Below are positions 8,114 through 17,347 of a stretch of 64,000 nt of DNA, piece after piece. A program made the position numbers and the translations under genes. The DNA comes from an uncultured Aquimarina sp. Its GTDB lineage: Bacteria > Bacteroidota > Bacteroidia > Flavobacteriales > Flavobacteriaceae. The stretch lies in contig CALLUJ010000031.1 in assembly GCA_938011245.1 (NCBI GenBank), positions 1 to 64,000 on the forward strand, read 5' to 3'. Numbering within the stretch: the stretch's first letter is position 1; every line of letters begins with the position of its first letter. The notes under the pieces were generated by a model. It was not told the origin of the DNA and searched no databases. It saw only the letters and a list, made by a program, of their open reading frames with translations.

Positions 8114-9614
8114 TTTTAAATTTCTTTTTTAGGTAATATATTAAATCTATTTTTTTATTTAATTTGATAAAAGAATAGATTAATGAAATTGACACCAAAA
8201 TAAAAAAGAAGACTAGTTGAGGAATACTGGATAGAATTAAAGAACTTATAATACAAAGTACCCCTAAAATTACAGAAATAGTAAATATTTTAAATGCCTC
8301 CGAAGTAAGATTAAATTGATACTTTTTATGCACATAAAGGTATAAGTATATACCATAAATTACAAAATTGATTACAGTGGCTAAACCAATACCTTTAAGA
8401 TTATAAAATTTATAACACAAAATGGTAAGGCTAATATTTAAAAAGTCGCCTAATAGTTCTTGTTTAAAGTATTGAACCTTGTTGTCTTTAGCAAGGATAA
8501 TATAGGATAATGGCCAAAGTACAGTCTTTAGTATAATAGCAAATAATCCAAAAACAAAAATTTCAGAAACTTTTACAAACGAGGAAGAGTATAGTAACTT
8601 TAAAACAAAAGGAGCAGACAAATATAAAAAGAGAATTAAAGGAGTTACAATTAGCAATGCAACTTCGATTTGTTTGTTTACTAAGCTTTTTACTTGGTTG
8701 TTATTATGTTGTACACTGGTTAATCTAGGAAAAAAATCGACAGACATTGCTGTAAATATTAGACCCACGTAGGAAGTTAAAATTACTATACTAGCTTCAA
8801 AAAGACCTAAAACTTCTTCCGAATTAGAAAACTTGTCTAGGTATAAACGGATAAAGAAATTGCAAATGTGTCCAAAAATTATATTTAAAGAAAGGAAGAA
8901 ACCTAACTTTAGCATAGGACTAGCTTCTTTTATATATATGGAAAAGGAAGTTTTTATTCTTTTTTTCTGTAAATTTCTAGTAAAATGAATATTGACTAGT
9001 AAAGCAATAAAACTACCACTGATTATAGAAGGTATAATTCCTTCCTTTCCAAGGTAAAAGTATAATGGAATAGTAATAAGAGCACTTAAAAGAGACGAAA
9101 TAATACTAGACAAAGCAATAGATTTCATTAAGCGCATTCCTTGTAAAATGGCTCCATAGGCTGTGCCATAACTGGTAAATATAAAATTTACCGATAGGAT
9201 AATAAACCAATAAAATTTAGAGGAATCATTAAAAATCCATGAGCTTAAGGTAATACTTAGTATTAATGTTACAACACAGCCTAAAATACCTAAATAAAGT
9301 CCAGTGCGCTTAACAACTTGTATAGATTTTTGAAGTTTTGATTTGTCTGTATCATTTAAGTTGACTGCAATTTCTTTGATGCTTACGGTAGAAAAACCAA
9401 AACTGGTTATGGATGTAATTACATTTAAAGCATTTTTGATTAAACCTAAAAGACCAATACCAGAAGGTCCTAAAAAAATAGCAGCAAATTTTGTAGTAAC
9501 TAAGCCAATAAGTAATTTAAAAAATTGCATAGAACCAAAAACTCCAATAGCTTTTACAATAGACTTATGTGAGTTTTCATTGGTCGTTATTTTATTTAGG
9601 TTGTTATTACTCAT
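8103..9614 (-). CDS. Polysaccharide flippase, Wzx/O-antigen translocase type
   Basis: This 503-residue integral membrane protein has about 14 hydrophobic segments and the look of a MATE/MOP-superfamily Wzx flippase. Such proteins move lipid-linked oligosaccharide from the cytoplasmic to the periplasmic face. The N-terminal part has AIGVFGSMQFFKLLIGLVTT followed by KFAAIFLGPSGIGLLGL, which is typical of Flavobacteria O-antigen translocases. The C terminus is a lysine-rich tail. The start overlaps the end of the upstream glycosyltransferase by 8 bases, so it is the last gene of a minus-strand unit: acyltransferase, transaminase, glycosyltransferase, flippase. No polymerase gene is nearby. Confidence 0.88.
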   Translation of the reverse strand: MSNNNLNKITTNENSHKSIVKAIGVFGSMQFFKLLIGLVTTKFAAIFLGPSGIGLLGLIKNALNVITSITSFGFSTVSIKEIAVNLNDTDKSKLQKSIQVVKRTGLYLGILGCVVTLILSITLSSWIFNDSSKFYWFIILSVNFIFTSYGTAYGAILQGMRLMKSIALSSIISSLLSALITIPLYFYLGKEGIIPSIISGSFIALLVNIHFTRNLQKKRIKTSFSIYIKEASPMLKLGFFLSLNIIFGHICNFFIRLYLDKFSNSEEVLGLFEASIVILTSYVGLIFTAMSVDFFPRLTSVQHNNNQVKSLVNKQIEVALLIVTPLILFLYLSAPFVLKLLYSSSFVKVSEIFVFGLFAIILKTVLWPLSYIILAKDNKVQYFKQELLGDFLNISLTILCYKFYNLKGIGLATVINFVIYGIYLYLYVHKKYQFNLTSEAFKIFTISVILGVLCIISSLILSSIPQLVFFFILVSISLIYSFIKLNKKIDLIYYLKKKFKINL

Positions 9615-10620
9615 CTATAACACATCCAAAAGATTTAAATTCTGATTTAAAACTATTTTTCCATTTTCTCCACGATTTTTTAGATATCTTAATACTCGTA
9701 TTACTTAAAAAAAGCTGTATGTAATCATCTGAAAAATCATTTGGAAAATTTTCCATAGAATTAAAAAGATTCTCAAACCAAGCTTTGTTAATTATCTGAT
9801 TAAATAAAAACATATCAAAATTAACTTCATTGTAATTTCTATTTGTAGCAGATGAGGTAAATCCAGTTTTAGCAACCTCTAATTTGGTACGGGCAAAACC
9901 AGGCTTTTGATTTTGATTGTTTATAAAACGTAAAGCGTTATAGATTTGTAATTTTTCATCTACCTTATTGTTGTGATTTTTCCAAAGACTTAAAAAATAA
10001 CTTTTTTTAAATAAAACTCCAGCTACGCTATAAATAGAGTAGTAACTGATGTCTTTTAGCTTTGTATGAATTTTTAGGAATTTAAAAGTTTTTCGAATTT
10101 TAAGTTTATCAAACTTGTAAAAAATTAGCTTGTACAGAAATGAATTATAATATGGGATTTTAGGAATTAAAAAATTTATATTCTTTCCTTTTTGATCTAT
10201 TTTACTTTGAATAAGTTTAGGATTACCTAACCAAAACAATTTTAAAAACAAAGCATTTTTAGAAACCATTTCTCCGACCATAGACGATAAATCGATAGTT
10301 TTGGTAAGCCATATATCGTCCTCCAAAAGTAAAAAGTACTCAGAAGCTCGTTTAGTACCTTCAAGCCATAGATCTATTGGAATACTTTTGTTTTCGGGTT
10401 CAACCCCAAGATATACAGATTCTGATTTTATGGTATAAGCCTTAGATTTAAGAATAGTTACTTTTGGAAAATCGGTTTTAATTTTATTTAAATAGATATC
10501 GGGGGTTCCGTCGTCCAATATGGTAATTTTATAATCAGTATTGATTACATGTTGCCGAATCGATTTTAAGCACCTTTCTAAATAATAAGGTCTATTAAAT
10601 GACTTTATAAGAATATCCAT
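9607..10620 (-). CDS. Glycosyltransferase, GT2-like
   Basis: A 337-residue protein that begins as a GT-A glycosyltransferase: MDILIKSFNRPYYLERCLKS, then ITILDDGTPD at residues 32-41 for nucleotide binding, and YFLLLEDDIWL near 94-104 as the metal-binding acidic cluster. The C-terminal 180 residues are aromatic, basic and not conserved with other GT2 members in this window. Its start shares one base with the stop of the transaminase gene (TAATG), so translation is coupled. Acceptor and donor are unknown; the neighbouring amino-sugar enzymes make it a candidate for transferring that sugar. Confidence 0.75.
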   Translation of the reverse strand: MDILIKSFNRPYYLERCLKSIRQHVINTDYKITILDDGTPDIYLNKIKTDFPKVTILKSKAYTIKSESVYLGVEPENKSIPIDLWLEGTKRASEYFLLLEDDIWLTKTIDLSSMVGEMVSKNALFLKLFWLGNPKLIQSKIDQKGKNINFLIPKIPYYNSFLYKLIFYKFDKLKIRKTFKFLKIHTKLKDISYYSIYSVAGVLFKKSYFLSLWKNHNNKVDEKLQIYNALRFINNQNQKPGFARTKLEVAKTGFTSSATNRNYNEVNFDMFLFNQIINKAWFENLFNSMENFPNDFSDDYIQLFLSNTSIKISKKSWRKWKNSFKSEFKSFGCVIDE

Positions 10621-11723
10621 TAAAAGGAATTAATAGCATTAATAACATAATTCACTTCAGAGTCTTCCATAACAGGACTTATAGGAATACTCAATACCTC
10701 ATTGCATTGCTTGTCAGTTATTGGGTAGGGTTGTGTAAACACATTTTGAAATGCCTGTTGTTTGTATAAAGGTATTGGATAGTGTATTAGAGTTTGAATA
10801 TCTTTATTGTTTAAGTAGTCAACTAAAGATTCTCTTTTAGAAGTTCTAATTACAAATAAATGAAATACGTGATTTTTAGAGAATTTCCATTTAGGTAATT
10901 CAATAGCTGTATTGTTTATCTCTTTAAGATACCTAGTAGCTATTTTTCTACGATAGTCGTTATCGTTATCTAGTTTGCGTAATTTTAGTCTTAAAAATGC
11001 TGCTTGAATTTCATCTAATCTGGAATTTACTCCAGCATAATCATTGACGTATTTAGAAGAGGTTCCGTAATTTCTTAGTTTTTTTATAACCTCTGCCAAT
11101 TCGATATTATCAGTTGTAATAGCTCCACCATCTCCAAGAGCTCCTAAGTTTTTACTAGGGTAAAAACTAAAACCAGAGGCATGAGCCAAACTTCCTGCTT
11201 TTTTTCCGTTTTCAGTTATTGCTCCATGGGCTTGAGCAGCATCAGAAATTAGAATTAAATTACGGGTAGTACAAATATTATTTAACGCTTCCATATTGGC
11301 TAACTGTCCATAAAGGTGAGTAACCATTATTGCTTTAGTCTTAGAGGTTATTTGAGAATCAATCTTAGAAGGATCAAGATTAAAATCAATATCACTAGGC
11401 TCTACTAAGACAGGGGTTAGCCCAGCATTTACAATAGCCAAAACTGTAGCAATATACGTATTAGACGCTACTATAACTTCGTCTCCTTTTTGGAGTTTTC
11501 CAAGTTTTCGATACCCTTTAAGGATTAAAAATAAAGCATCTAGTCCATTTCCAACTCCAATACAATTATTTACACCACAATAAGCAGCAAATTCTTTTTC
11601 AAAATCATTAACATTATTACCAAGTATATAATATCCAGAATCTAAAAAGGATTGGAAGCAGATATTGAAATTATCTGTAAAACGCTGATTTATTTTTTTT
11701 AAATCTAGAAAGTTAATACTCAT
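10620..11723 (-). CDS. DegT/DnrJ/EryC1 sugar aminotransferase (FdtB/QdtB-like)
   Basis: This PLP enzyme of the DegT/DnrJ/EryC1/StrS family transfers an amino group to a dTDP-keto sugar. The 367-residue protein has NGLDALFLIL near 60, DAAQAHGA at 161-168 with the cofactor-binding Asp, SFYPSKNLGALGDGGAI at 186-202 with Lys191 as the internal aldimine, and NSRLDEIQAAFLRLKLRKL. With the FdtA-like ketoisomerase at 5034-5441 it would yield a dTDP-3-amino-3,6-dideoxyhexose (Fuc3N or Qui3N). It lies 2 bases after an acyltransferase gene and shares one base with the next glycosyltransferase gene. The enzyme class is certain; the exact sugar is an inference. Confidence 0.92.
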   Translation of the reverse strand: MSINFLDLKKINQRFTDNFNICFQSFLDSGYYILGNNVNDFEKEFAAYCGVNNCIGVGNGLDALFLILKGYRKLGKLQKGDEVIVASNTYIATVLAIVNAGLTPVLVEPSDIDFNLDPSKIDSQITSKTKAIMVTHLYGQLANMEALNNICTTRNLILISDAAQAHGAITENGKKAGSLAHASGFSFYPSKNLGALGDGGAITTDNIELAEVIKKLRNYGTSSKYVNDYAGVNSRLDEIQAAFLRLKLRKLDNDNDYRRKIATRYLKEINNTAIELPKWKFSKNHVFHLFVIRTSKRESLVDYLNNKDIQTLIHYPIPLYKQQAFQNVFTQPYPITDKQCNEVLSIPISPVMEDSEVNYVINAINSF

Positions 11724-11725
11724 AA

Positions 11726-12661
11726 TTATGCTATTGGAATCTCATAAAAATCTTGAAGATATTGCTGACAGCCTAATTCTTCTTTTTGTTTTAAAAGAGA
11801 ATAATTTCCTGCAATGATACCCATATCAAAATAGCGATAATTTTCGGATTTAAATTTCTCTATTAAATGCATAAATAAATAGTCTAGAGCTCTATGTTGT
11901 TCTCCAAGTTTTGTGGTTGCTCCGTATTGGGATTTTACAACAGAATCGGTTTTAAAAATAGTAATACCTGCTAATAACTCTTCTTCTAATAAAATGTTGT
12001 ATTGTATAATATTATTAGGAAATTGCTGGTTCAAATAAGATATTTCATCTAATGTATGTACAGGTTTGGATTCGTGTTTTTCTTTAAGTCTCGGTTCTAG
12101 AATCTCTTTCCAGAAAGAGTCAAAATTTGAGGTTTCTATAATTTTGAATCCTAGGTTATGGGACTTCCTAAAGTGCTTTAATTTGGTCTTATGGAATGGA
12201 ATTGGTAAAGAATAATCAATCGCAAAATTCTGTGCTCGTTGAGTAATTTTGCCTTTCAGTTTTAAAAATAAAGGCTCTAATTCATTACACGGGTTTTTGT
12301 GATAAAACAATGGAATGCTTTTTAGCTGAATTAAATTAAAGCCTTTTTGTTTTAAAAATTCTAAAATAGCTAAAAATAAATTTTCAACTTTGGCTACCCC
12401 ATAACTTGATGTCAATAACAATCCTCCATAAGTTAAACCTTGGTGAGAATAGATAATAGTATCCTTTTTATTAGCAGGAAATAGAGCTATTAACTTTTCT
12501 CCTTTAAATACCATTAGTGAAAAGTCCCCAAAGCGATCCTTATGGTATTCCATAAAATTTCTAAGAAATAGAAAAGTAGCGTTTTTTGCAGTGCTAACGA
12601 AAGAGTTCCACTGTTTATAATATGACGGTTCATATTTTTTAACTGTATATTCTGAAAACAA
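11726..12661 (-). CDS. GNAT/FemAB-like N-acyltransferase
   Basis: A 311-residue protein with the double GNAT arrangement seen in FemAB-like acyltransferases. The N-terminal half (FLFLRNFMEYHKDRFGDFSL, then KLIALFPANKK) resembles the first domain. The C-terminal half has SQYGATT, EQHRALDYLFMHLIEKF and YRYFDMGI, matching the acyl-CoA-binding strand-helix core. Being directly upstream of the sugar transaminase, it may acylate the 3-amino group, the role that FdtC or QdtC has in other bacteria with an unrelated fold; this is an inference. The start is a TTG. It is the promoter-proximal gene of the four-gene minus-strand unit ending in the flippase. Confidence 0.7.
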   Translation of the reverse strand: MFSEYTVKKYEPSYYKQWNSFVSTAKNATFLFLRNFMEYHKDRFGDFSLMVFKGEKLIALFPANKKDTIIYSHQGLTYGGLLLTSSYGVAKVENLFLAILEFLKQKGFNLIQLKSIPLFYHKNPCNELEPLFLKLKGKITQRAQNFAIDYSLPIPFHKTKLKHFRKSHNLGFKIIETSNFDSFWKEILEPRLKEKHESKPVHTLDEISYLNQQFPNNIIQYNILLEEELLAGITIFKTDSVVKSQYGATTKLGEQHRALDYLFMHLIEKFKSENYRYFDMGIIAGNYSLLKQKEELGCQQYLQDFYEIPIA

Positions 12662-12697
12662 ATTTGATTACTTTATTGTAAATTGAGTAAAAATAAA

Positions 12698-12725
12698 AGA
12701 CCACCTTAATTTTTTAAGGTGGTCT
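12698..12725 (-). terminator. Terminator of typA
   Basis: A perfect 12-bp stem (12698-12709 and 12714-12725, loop TTTT) lies 23 bases beyond the typA stop. On the minus strand it is followed by a T-rich run, as expected for an intrinsic terminator in that direction. Confidence 0.85.
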
Positions 12726-12747
12726 AAAAATATCAATAAAAAATTGA

Positions 12748-14550
12748 TTAAGCTATTTTATTACGCTTACGTTCGTTTTCGGTAAGGTAAATTTTACGTA
12801 ATCGTAAGAAGTTAGGAGTAACTTCTACATATTCGTCTTTTTGGATAAACTCTAAAGCTTCTTCTAAAGAGAATTTAATTGCAGGTACAATTTTAGCTTT
12901 ATCATCCGCCCCAGAAGAACGTACGTTAGATAATTTTTTTGTTTTGGTAATATTAACAGTCATATCATCTCCACGAGAGTTTTCTCCAATAACTTGACCT
13001 TCGTAAATGTCCTCTCCTGGGTCTACAAAAAAGCGACCTCTATCCTGTAACTTATCAATAGAATAAGGAATAGCTTTTCCTAGTTCCATGGATACTAAAG
13101 AACCATTTTGACGCTCAGGAATTCCACCTCTCATAGGTTGATACTCTGTAAAGCGATGAGCCATAATAGCCTCCCCAGCAGTTGCGGTTAGTAATTGATT
13201 ACGTAAACCAATAATACCTCTAGAAGGAATTACAAACTCGCAAATCATACGATCTCCTTTTGTTTCCATACTTAAAAGTTCACCTTTTCTAAGCGTAACC
13301 ATTTCTACAGCTTTACCAGAAACATTTTCAGGTAAATCAATAGTTAATTCTTCTACAGGCTCACATTTTACACCATCAATTTCTTTGATAATTACTTGAG
13401 GTTGACCAATTTGTAATTCGTAACCTTCTCTACGCATAGTCTCTATAAGTACAGAAAGGTGTAGTACACCACGTCCAAAAACTAAAAATTTATCAGCGCT
13501 ATCCGTTTCGTTAACACGTAAAGCTAAGTTTTTTTCAAGTTCTTTATTTAAACGATCCTTGATGTGTCTTGAAGTTACAAACTTACCGTCTTTACCAAAA
13601 AAGGGAGAGTCGTTAATGGTAAATAACATACTCATTGTTGGTTCGTCAATAGCAATAGTTTTTAGAGCTTCAGGGTTTTCAATATCAGCAACAGTATCAC
13701 CAATGTCAAAACCTTCTAAACCTACTAGTGCACAGATATCACCTGTGACTACCGATTCTACTTTTTTACGACCAAGACCTTCAAAGCTATGTAGTTCTTT
13801 AATTCTAGATTTTATAATGGAGCCATCTCTTTTAACTAAAGAAACTTGTTGTCCTTCTACTAAACTTCCTCTTTGTAATCTACCAATAGCAATACGTCCT
13901 GTGAAAGAAGAAAAATCTAGTGAGGTAATTAACATTTGAGTAGTACCTTCATCAAACTTAGGGGTAGGAATGTGTTCTAAAACCATATCCAATAAAGGTT
14001 CAATGTTATCAGTTTGGTTTTTCCAATCGGTACTCATCCAATTATTTTTAGCAGAACCATAAACGGTTGGGAAATCAAGTTGCCATTCTTCTGCTCCTAA
14101 TTCAAACATTAGGTCAAATACTTTTTCATGTACTTCGTCTGGAGTACAGTTTTCTTTATCAACTTTATTTACGACAACACAAGGTTTCAAACCTAAATCG
14201 ATTGCTTTTTGTAGCACAAAACGAGTTTGGGGCATAGGACCTTCAAAGGCATCTACTAATAAAAGTACACCATCTGCCATATTAAGAACTCGCTCTACTT
14301 CTCCACCAAAATCGGCGTGACCAGGAGTGTCAATAATATTTATTTTAGTCCCTTTATAAGTAACAGAAACGTTTTTAGAAGTAATAGTAATACCACGTTC
14401 ACGCTCTAGATCATTATTATCTAAAATTAGATCACCAGTATTTTGATTTTCACGAAATAACTGACAGTGATACATAATCTTATCAACCAACGTAGTTTTT
14501 CCGTGGTCAACGTGTGCAATAATCGCAATGTTTTTAATAGTTGTACTCAT
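12748..14550 (-). CDS. typA: Translational GTPase TypA/BipA
   Basis: TypA/BipA is a ribosome-binding GTPase related to EF-G that helps ribosome assembly and stress adaptation. The 600-residue protein has the full set of G motifs: AHVDHGKTT at residues 12-20, the switch region RERGITI, DTPGHADFGGE at 74-84 and NKVDKEN. After the beta-barrel domain II come the EF-G domain V-like part and the BipA-specific C-terminal domain ending in basic residues. Length is normal. It is monocistronic, with its own -7 box 22 bases before the ATG and a strong terminator behind it. It forms the right border of the polysaccharide locus. Confidence 0.97.
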   Translation of the reverse strand: MSTTIKNIAIIAHVDHGKTTLVDKIMYHCQLFRENQNTGDLILDNNDLERERGITITSKNVSVTYKGTKINIIDTPGHADFGGEVERVLNMADGVLLLVDAFEGPMPQTRFVLQKAIDLGLKPCVVVNKVDKENCTPDEVHEKVFDLMFELGAEEWQLDFPTVYGSAKNNWMSTDWKNQTDNIEPLLDMVLEHIPTPKFDEGTTQMLITSLDFSSFTGRIAIGRLQRGSLVEGQQVSLVKRDGSIIKSRIKELHSFEGLGRKKVESVVTGDICALVGLEGFDIGDTVADIENPEALKTIAIDEPTMSMLFTINDSPFFGKDGKFVTSRHIKDRLNKELEKNLALRVNETDSADKFLVFGRGVLHLSVLIETMRREGYELQIGQPQVIIKEIDGVKCEPVEELTIDLPENVSGKAVEMVTLRKGELLSMETKGDRMICEFVIPSRGIIGLRNQLLTATAGEAIMAHRFTEYQPMRGGIPERQNGSLVSMELGKAIPYSIDKLQDRGRFFVDPGEDIYEGQVIGENSRGDDMTVNITKTKKLSNVRSSGADDKAKIVPAIKFSLEEALEFIQKDEYVEVTPNFLRLRKIYLTENERKRNKIA

Positions 14551-14572
14551 AAAGCTAAGCTAAAATTTGGCG

Positions 14573-14580
14573 CAAAGGTA
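14573..14580 (-). promoter_or_regulatory. -7 box (TACCTTTG, minus strand) of typA
   Basis: Exact TAnnTTTG match on the minus strand, 22 bases before the typA ATG at 14550. Confidence 0.5.
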
Positions 14581-14766
14581 CTTCTTTTTTTATTAAAGGA
14601 TTGAATTTTAATAACTCTTTAAAGTAAAATTTGTATTCAATTAGTTTAGAAGTTACATTGCGTAATTTCATGTAATTGATAATAAATTAATGTGTCAAGT
14701 AAATTCTTATAATAAAAATTATTTAACAAGATTTAAATTACTTTAGCGAAATAAAAATGAATTATA

Positions 14767-15585
14767 ATGAACCTAAATAATATCCCACAACTTAAAAATA
14801 TTGATTCTAATAATTTCTTCCTTTTAGCTGGACCATGTGCTATTGAAGGTGAAGAAATGGCTTTACGGATCGCAGAAAAAGTAGTAAAAATTACTACCGA
14901 TCTTAAAATACCCTATGTGTTTAAAGGGTCTTTTAAAAAAGCAAATAGAAGTAGGGTGGATAGTTTTACAGGTATTGGAGATGAAAAAGCATTAAAAATT
15001 CTTCGAAAAGTATCAGAAACTTTTAAGGTTCCTACAGTAACCGATATACATACTAATGAAGACGCAGATAGAGCAGCACAATATGTGGATGTATTACAAA
15101 TTCCAGCTTTTTTAGTACGTCAAACAGACCTTGTAGTTGCTGCAGCAAAAACAGGAAAAACAGTAAACTTAAAAAAAGGACAGTTTATGAGTCCAGAAGC
15201 TATGCAACATGCCATTAGGAAAGTACACGATAGTGGAAATAACAATGCTATGATTACAGATAGAGGAACAATGTTTGGATATCAAGATATGGTTGTGGAC
15301 TTTAGAGGAATTCCAACAATGAAACAATACGGAACAACAGTCTTAGATGTAACTCATTCCTTGCAACAGCCTAACCAAACCAGTGGAGTAACAGGAGGAA
15401 GACCCGATATGATTGAAACTATTGCAAGAGCAGGTATTGTAACAGGAGTAGATGGTTTGTTTATCGAAACCCATTTTGATCCTGCAAATGCAAAAAGTGA
15501 TGGAGCAAATATGTTAAAACTGGATTATTTAGAAAAGCTGTTAAGTAATTTATCTGCTATTAGACAGGTGGTTAACACACTGTAA
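14767..15585 (+). CDS. kdsA: 3-deoxy-8-phosphooctulonate synthase
   Basis: KdsA condenses phosphoenolpyruvate with arabinose 5-phosphate to give KDO 8-phosphate, the precursor of the inner-core sugar of lipopolysaccharide. The 272-residue protein carries GPCAIEGEEMAL near residue 22, FKGSFKKANRSR, DVLQIPAFLVRQTDL and TDRGTMFGYQDMVVDFR, all characteristic of the family. The ATG at 14767 gives a normal N terminus. It stands alone, divergent from typA. Its presence beside a glycan locus fits cell-surface synthesis, but kdsA is a core gene and need not belong to that locus. Confidence 0.96.
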   Translation: MNLNNIPQLKNIDSNNFFLLAGPCAIEGEEMALRIAEKVVKITTDLKIPYVFKGSFKKANRSRVDSFTGIGDEKALKILRKVSETFKVPTVTDIHTNEDADRAAQYVDVLQIPAFLVRQTDLVVAAAKTGKTVNLKKGQFMSPEAMQHAIRKVHDSGNNNAMITDRGTMFGYQDMVVDFRGIPTMKQYGTTVLDVTHSLQQPNQTSGVTGGRPDMIETIARAGIVTGVDGLFIETHFDPANAKSDGANMLKLDYLEKLLSNLSAIRQVVNTL

Positions 15586-15903
15586 AATGGAATATAATTC
15601 TAATGAAATATAAAATATTATTATAAAAAGCAGTGGTGTTTTTTCGAATTTGACTCACATTTTAAACGAAGCCTTCAGAAAAAGACAAAAAGCCTAGGCA
15701 GGTAAGTTATATTATTGCTCATTTTTATTGAAAAATTAATAACAATATAACTTTAGTTGTGTTTTTTTAAACATAATTAAAGTTAAAAAGAATGAATTGT
15801 TAAGAATATTTGAAATTAATAATAGTTATGTAAAAATGTTGCATTTCTAACAAGTTATGTATAATAATTATACTAGCTTTATTGAAGAATCAATAATTGT
15901 TAA
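15586..15903. other. Intergenic region between kdsA and glgA
   Basis: This 318-base AT-rich gap holds no ORF or RNA gene that I can support. A GC-richer patch with the palindrome GCCTAGGC lies near 15695, without a hairpin loop. The glgA promoter should be in the last 100 bases; no exact -7 box was found there. Confidence 0.35.
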
Positions 15904-17340
15904 ATGCAAATAATACATATTAGTGCCGAGTGTTTTCCAATTGCTAAAGTAGGGGGATTAGCAGACGTTGTTGGAGCGTTACCAAAATACCAAGAAACTT
16001 CAGGGATTAGTTCTAAAGTAATAATGCCTTTTTATGAGAATAAATTTACAATTCAGCATTTAGAAGAACTAGAATCCACATTTATAGGAGAAATAAATTT
16101 AGGAGAGAAGCTTTACAACTATAAAGTTCTAAAGTTGCCGAAACAAGTATTAGGTTTCGAAGTATTTTTAATTAAAATTGAAAACTTAACAGATAGACCT
16201 AATGTTTACGGGTATCCCGACGATGTAGAGCGCTTTACAGCATTTCAAAAAATAGTTTGTGATTTTTTAGTAAATTTTAAAGAAAAACCAAATGTGGTGC
16301 ATTGTCACGATCATCATACAGGTTTTATTCCTTTTTTTATGAGTTATAGTATGGCACATAAAAAATTGCAACATATTCCTTCAATAATAACAATACATAA
16401 TGCACAATATCAAGGCGACTTTAGTTATGATAAAATGTATTATCTACCAGATTTTAATATTGAAAACGCAGGTCTAATAGATTGGTACGGACGTATTAAT
16501 CCGTTAGCCACAGGTATTAAGTGTGCTTGGAAAGTAACCACAGTATCATCTAACTATTTGGGAGAATTACAAAAAGTAGCTAACGGTTTAGAAGGATTGT
16601 TGCGAAGCGAAAAAGCAAAATCGATAGGTATCTTAAATGGAGTAGACTCTCAAGTTTGGAATCCTAGTACAGATTCTATGTTAAAATTTAATTTCAATAA
16701 AAAAACGATTAATAAAGGAAGACAAGGTAATAAAGAATGGCTTTGCAATAAATTTAATTTAGATCCAAAATTACCATTAATAGCCTTTATAGGTCGTTTT
16801 GTTTACGAAAAAGGCTCCGATTTATTATCCGAAGTAGTTTCTCAGGTTTTAGAAAAAGAAAACAAAGAAGTAAACCTATTATTATTAGGAAGTGGAAACC
16901 CAGAAACAGAAAACCAACTTCGAGAACTTCAAAATAGAATACAAGGAAAATTTAACACTTTTATTGGTTACGACGAAGAGCTATCCCACATCATTTATGG
17001 TGGAGCAGATTTCTTATTAATGCCTTCAAGAGTAGAACCTTGTGGATTAAATCAAATGTATGCAATGCGCTATGGAATGCTTCCAATAGTAAGTAATACA
17101 GGTGGATTAAAAGACACTGTAATAGATATAGATCAAGGCGAAGAAGGTTTTGGAATAGTCTTAAATCCTGTAAATGTACACGAGATTTGTTTTGCAATAC
17201 AACGCGCAATTGATGTATATGCAAATAAGGCTTTTTTTAAAGCTAAGCGTAAACAATTAATGAATATTGAACATAGTTGGGATAAATCGGCTCAAGAATA
17301 TATAAAGATGTATCAATCCTTAGTGAATATTGCTCAATAA
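15904..17340 (+). CDS. glgA: Glycogen synthase (ADP-glucose dependent)
   Basis: GlgA is a GT5 enzyme that extends alpha-1,4-glucan chains from ADP-glucose. The 478-residue protein has the diagnostic N-terminal loop KVGGLADVVGALP at residues 15-27, HCHDHHTGFIPFF near 130, GILNGVDSQVWNPS in the linker and, in the second Rossmann domain, FIGRFVYEKGSDLL and PSRVEPCGLNQMYAMRYG, which binds the nucleotide sugar. Length is typical of bacterial GlgA. It is the first gene of the glucan block, and the glgC ATG lies 7 bases after its stop, so the two are cotranscribed. Confidence 0.95.
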   Translation: MQIIHISAECFPIAKVGGLADVVGALPKYQETSGISSKVIMPFYENKFTIQHLEELESTFIGEINLGEKLYNYKVLKLPKQVLGFEVFLIKIENLTDRPNVYGYPDDVERFTAFQKIVCDFLVNFKEKPNVVHCHDHHTGFIPFFMSYSMAHKKLQHIPSIITIHNAQYQGDFSYDKMYYLPDFNIENAGLIDWYGRINPLATGIKCAWKVTTVSSNYLGELQKVANGLEGLLRSEKAKSIGILNGVDSQVWNPSTDSMLKFNFNKKTINKGRQGNKEWLCNKFNLDPKLPLIAFIGRFVYEKGSDLLSEVVSQVLEKENKEVNLLLLGSGNPETENQLRELQNRIQGKFNTFIGYDEELSHIIYGGADFLLMPSRVEPCGLNQMYAMRYGMLPIVSNTGGLKDTVIDIDQGEEGFGIVLNPVNVHEICFAIQRAIDVYANKAFFKAKRKQLMNIEHSWDKSAQEYIKMYQSLVNIAQ

Positions 17341-17347
17341 AAAACAT

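Noticed and set aside
13559-13939. Antisense ORF of 126 residues within typA
   Set aside because: Shadow of a strongly conserved gene; no family features of its own.
15640-15720. Possible small RNA or terminator around the GCCTAGGC palindrome
   Set aside because: No loop, no T run and no start signal; the patch is too short to support a call.
17330-17347. TTG start of glgC inside glgA
   Set aside because: The ATG at 17348 starts the conserved MLNKKVLSIILGGG; the earlier codons only repeat MLNKKH.
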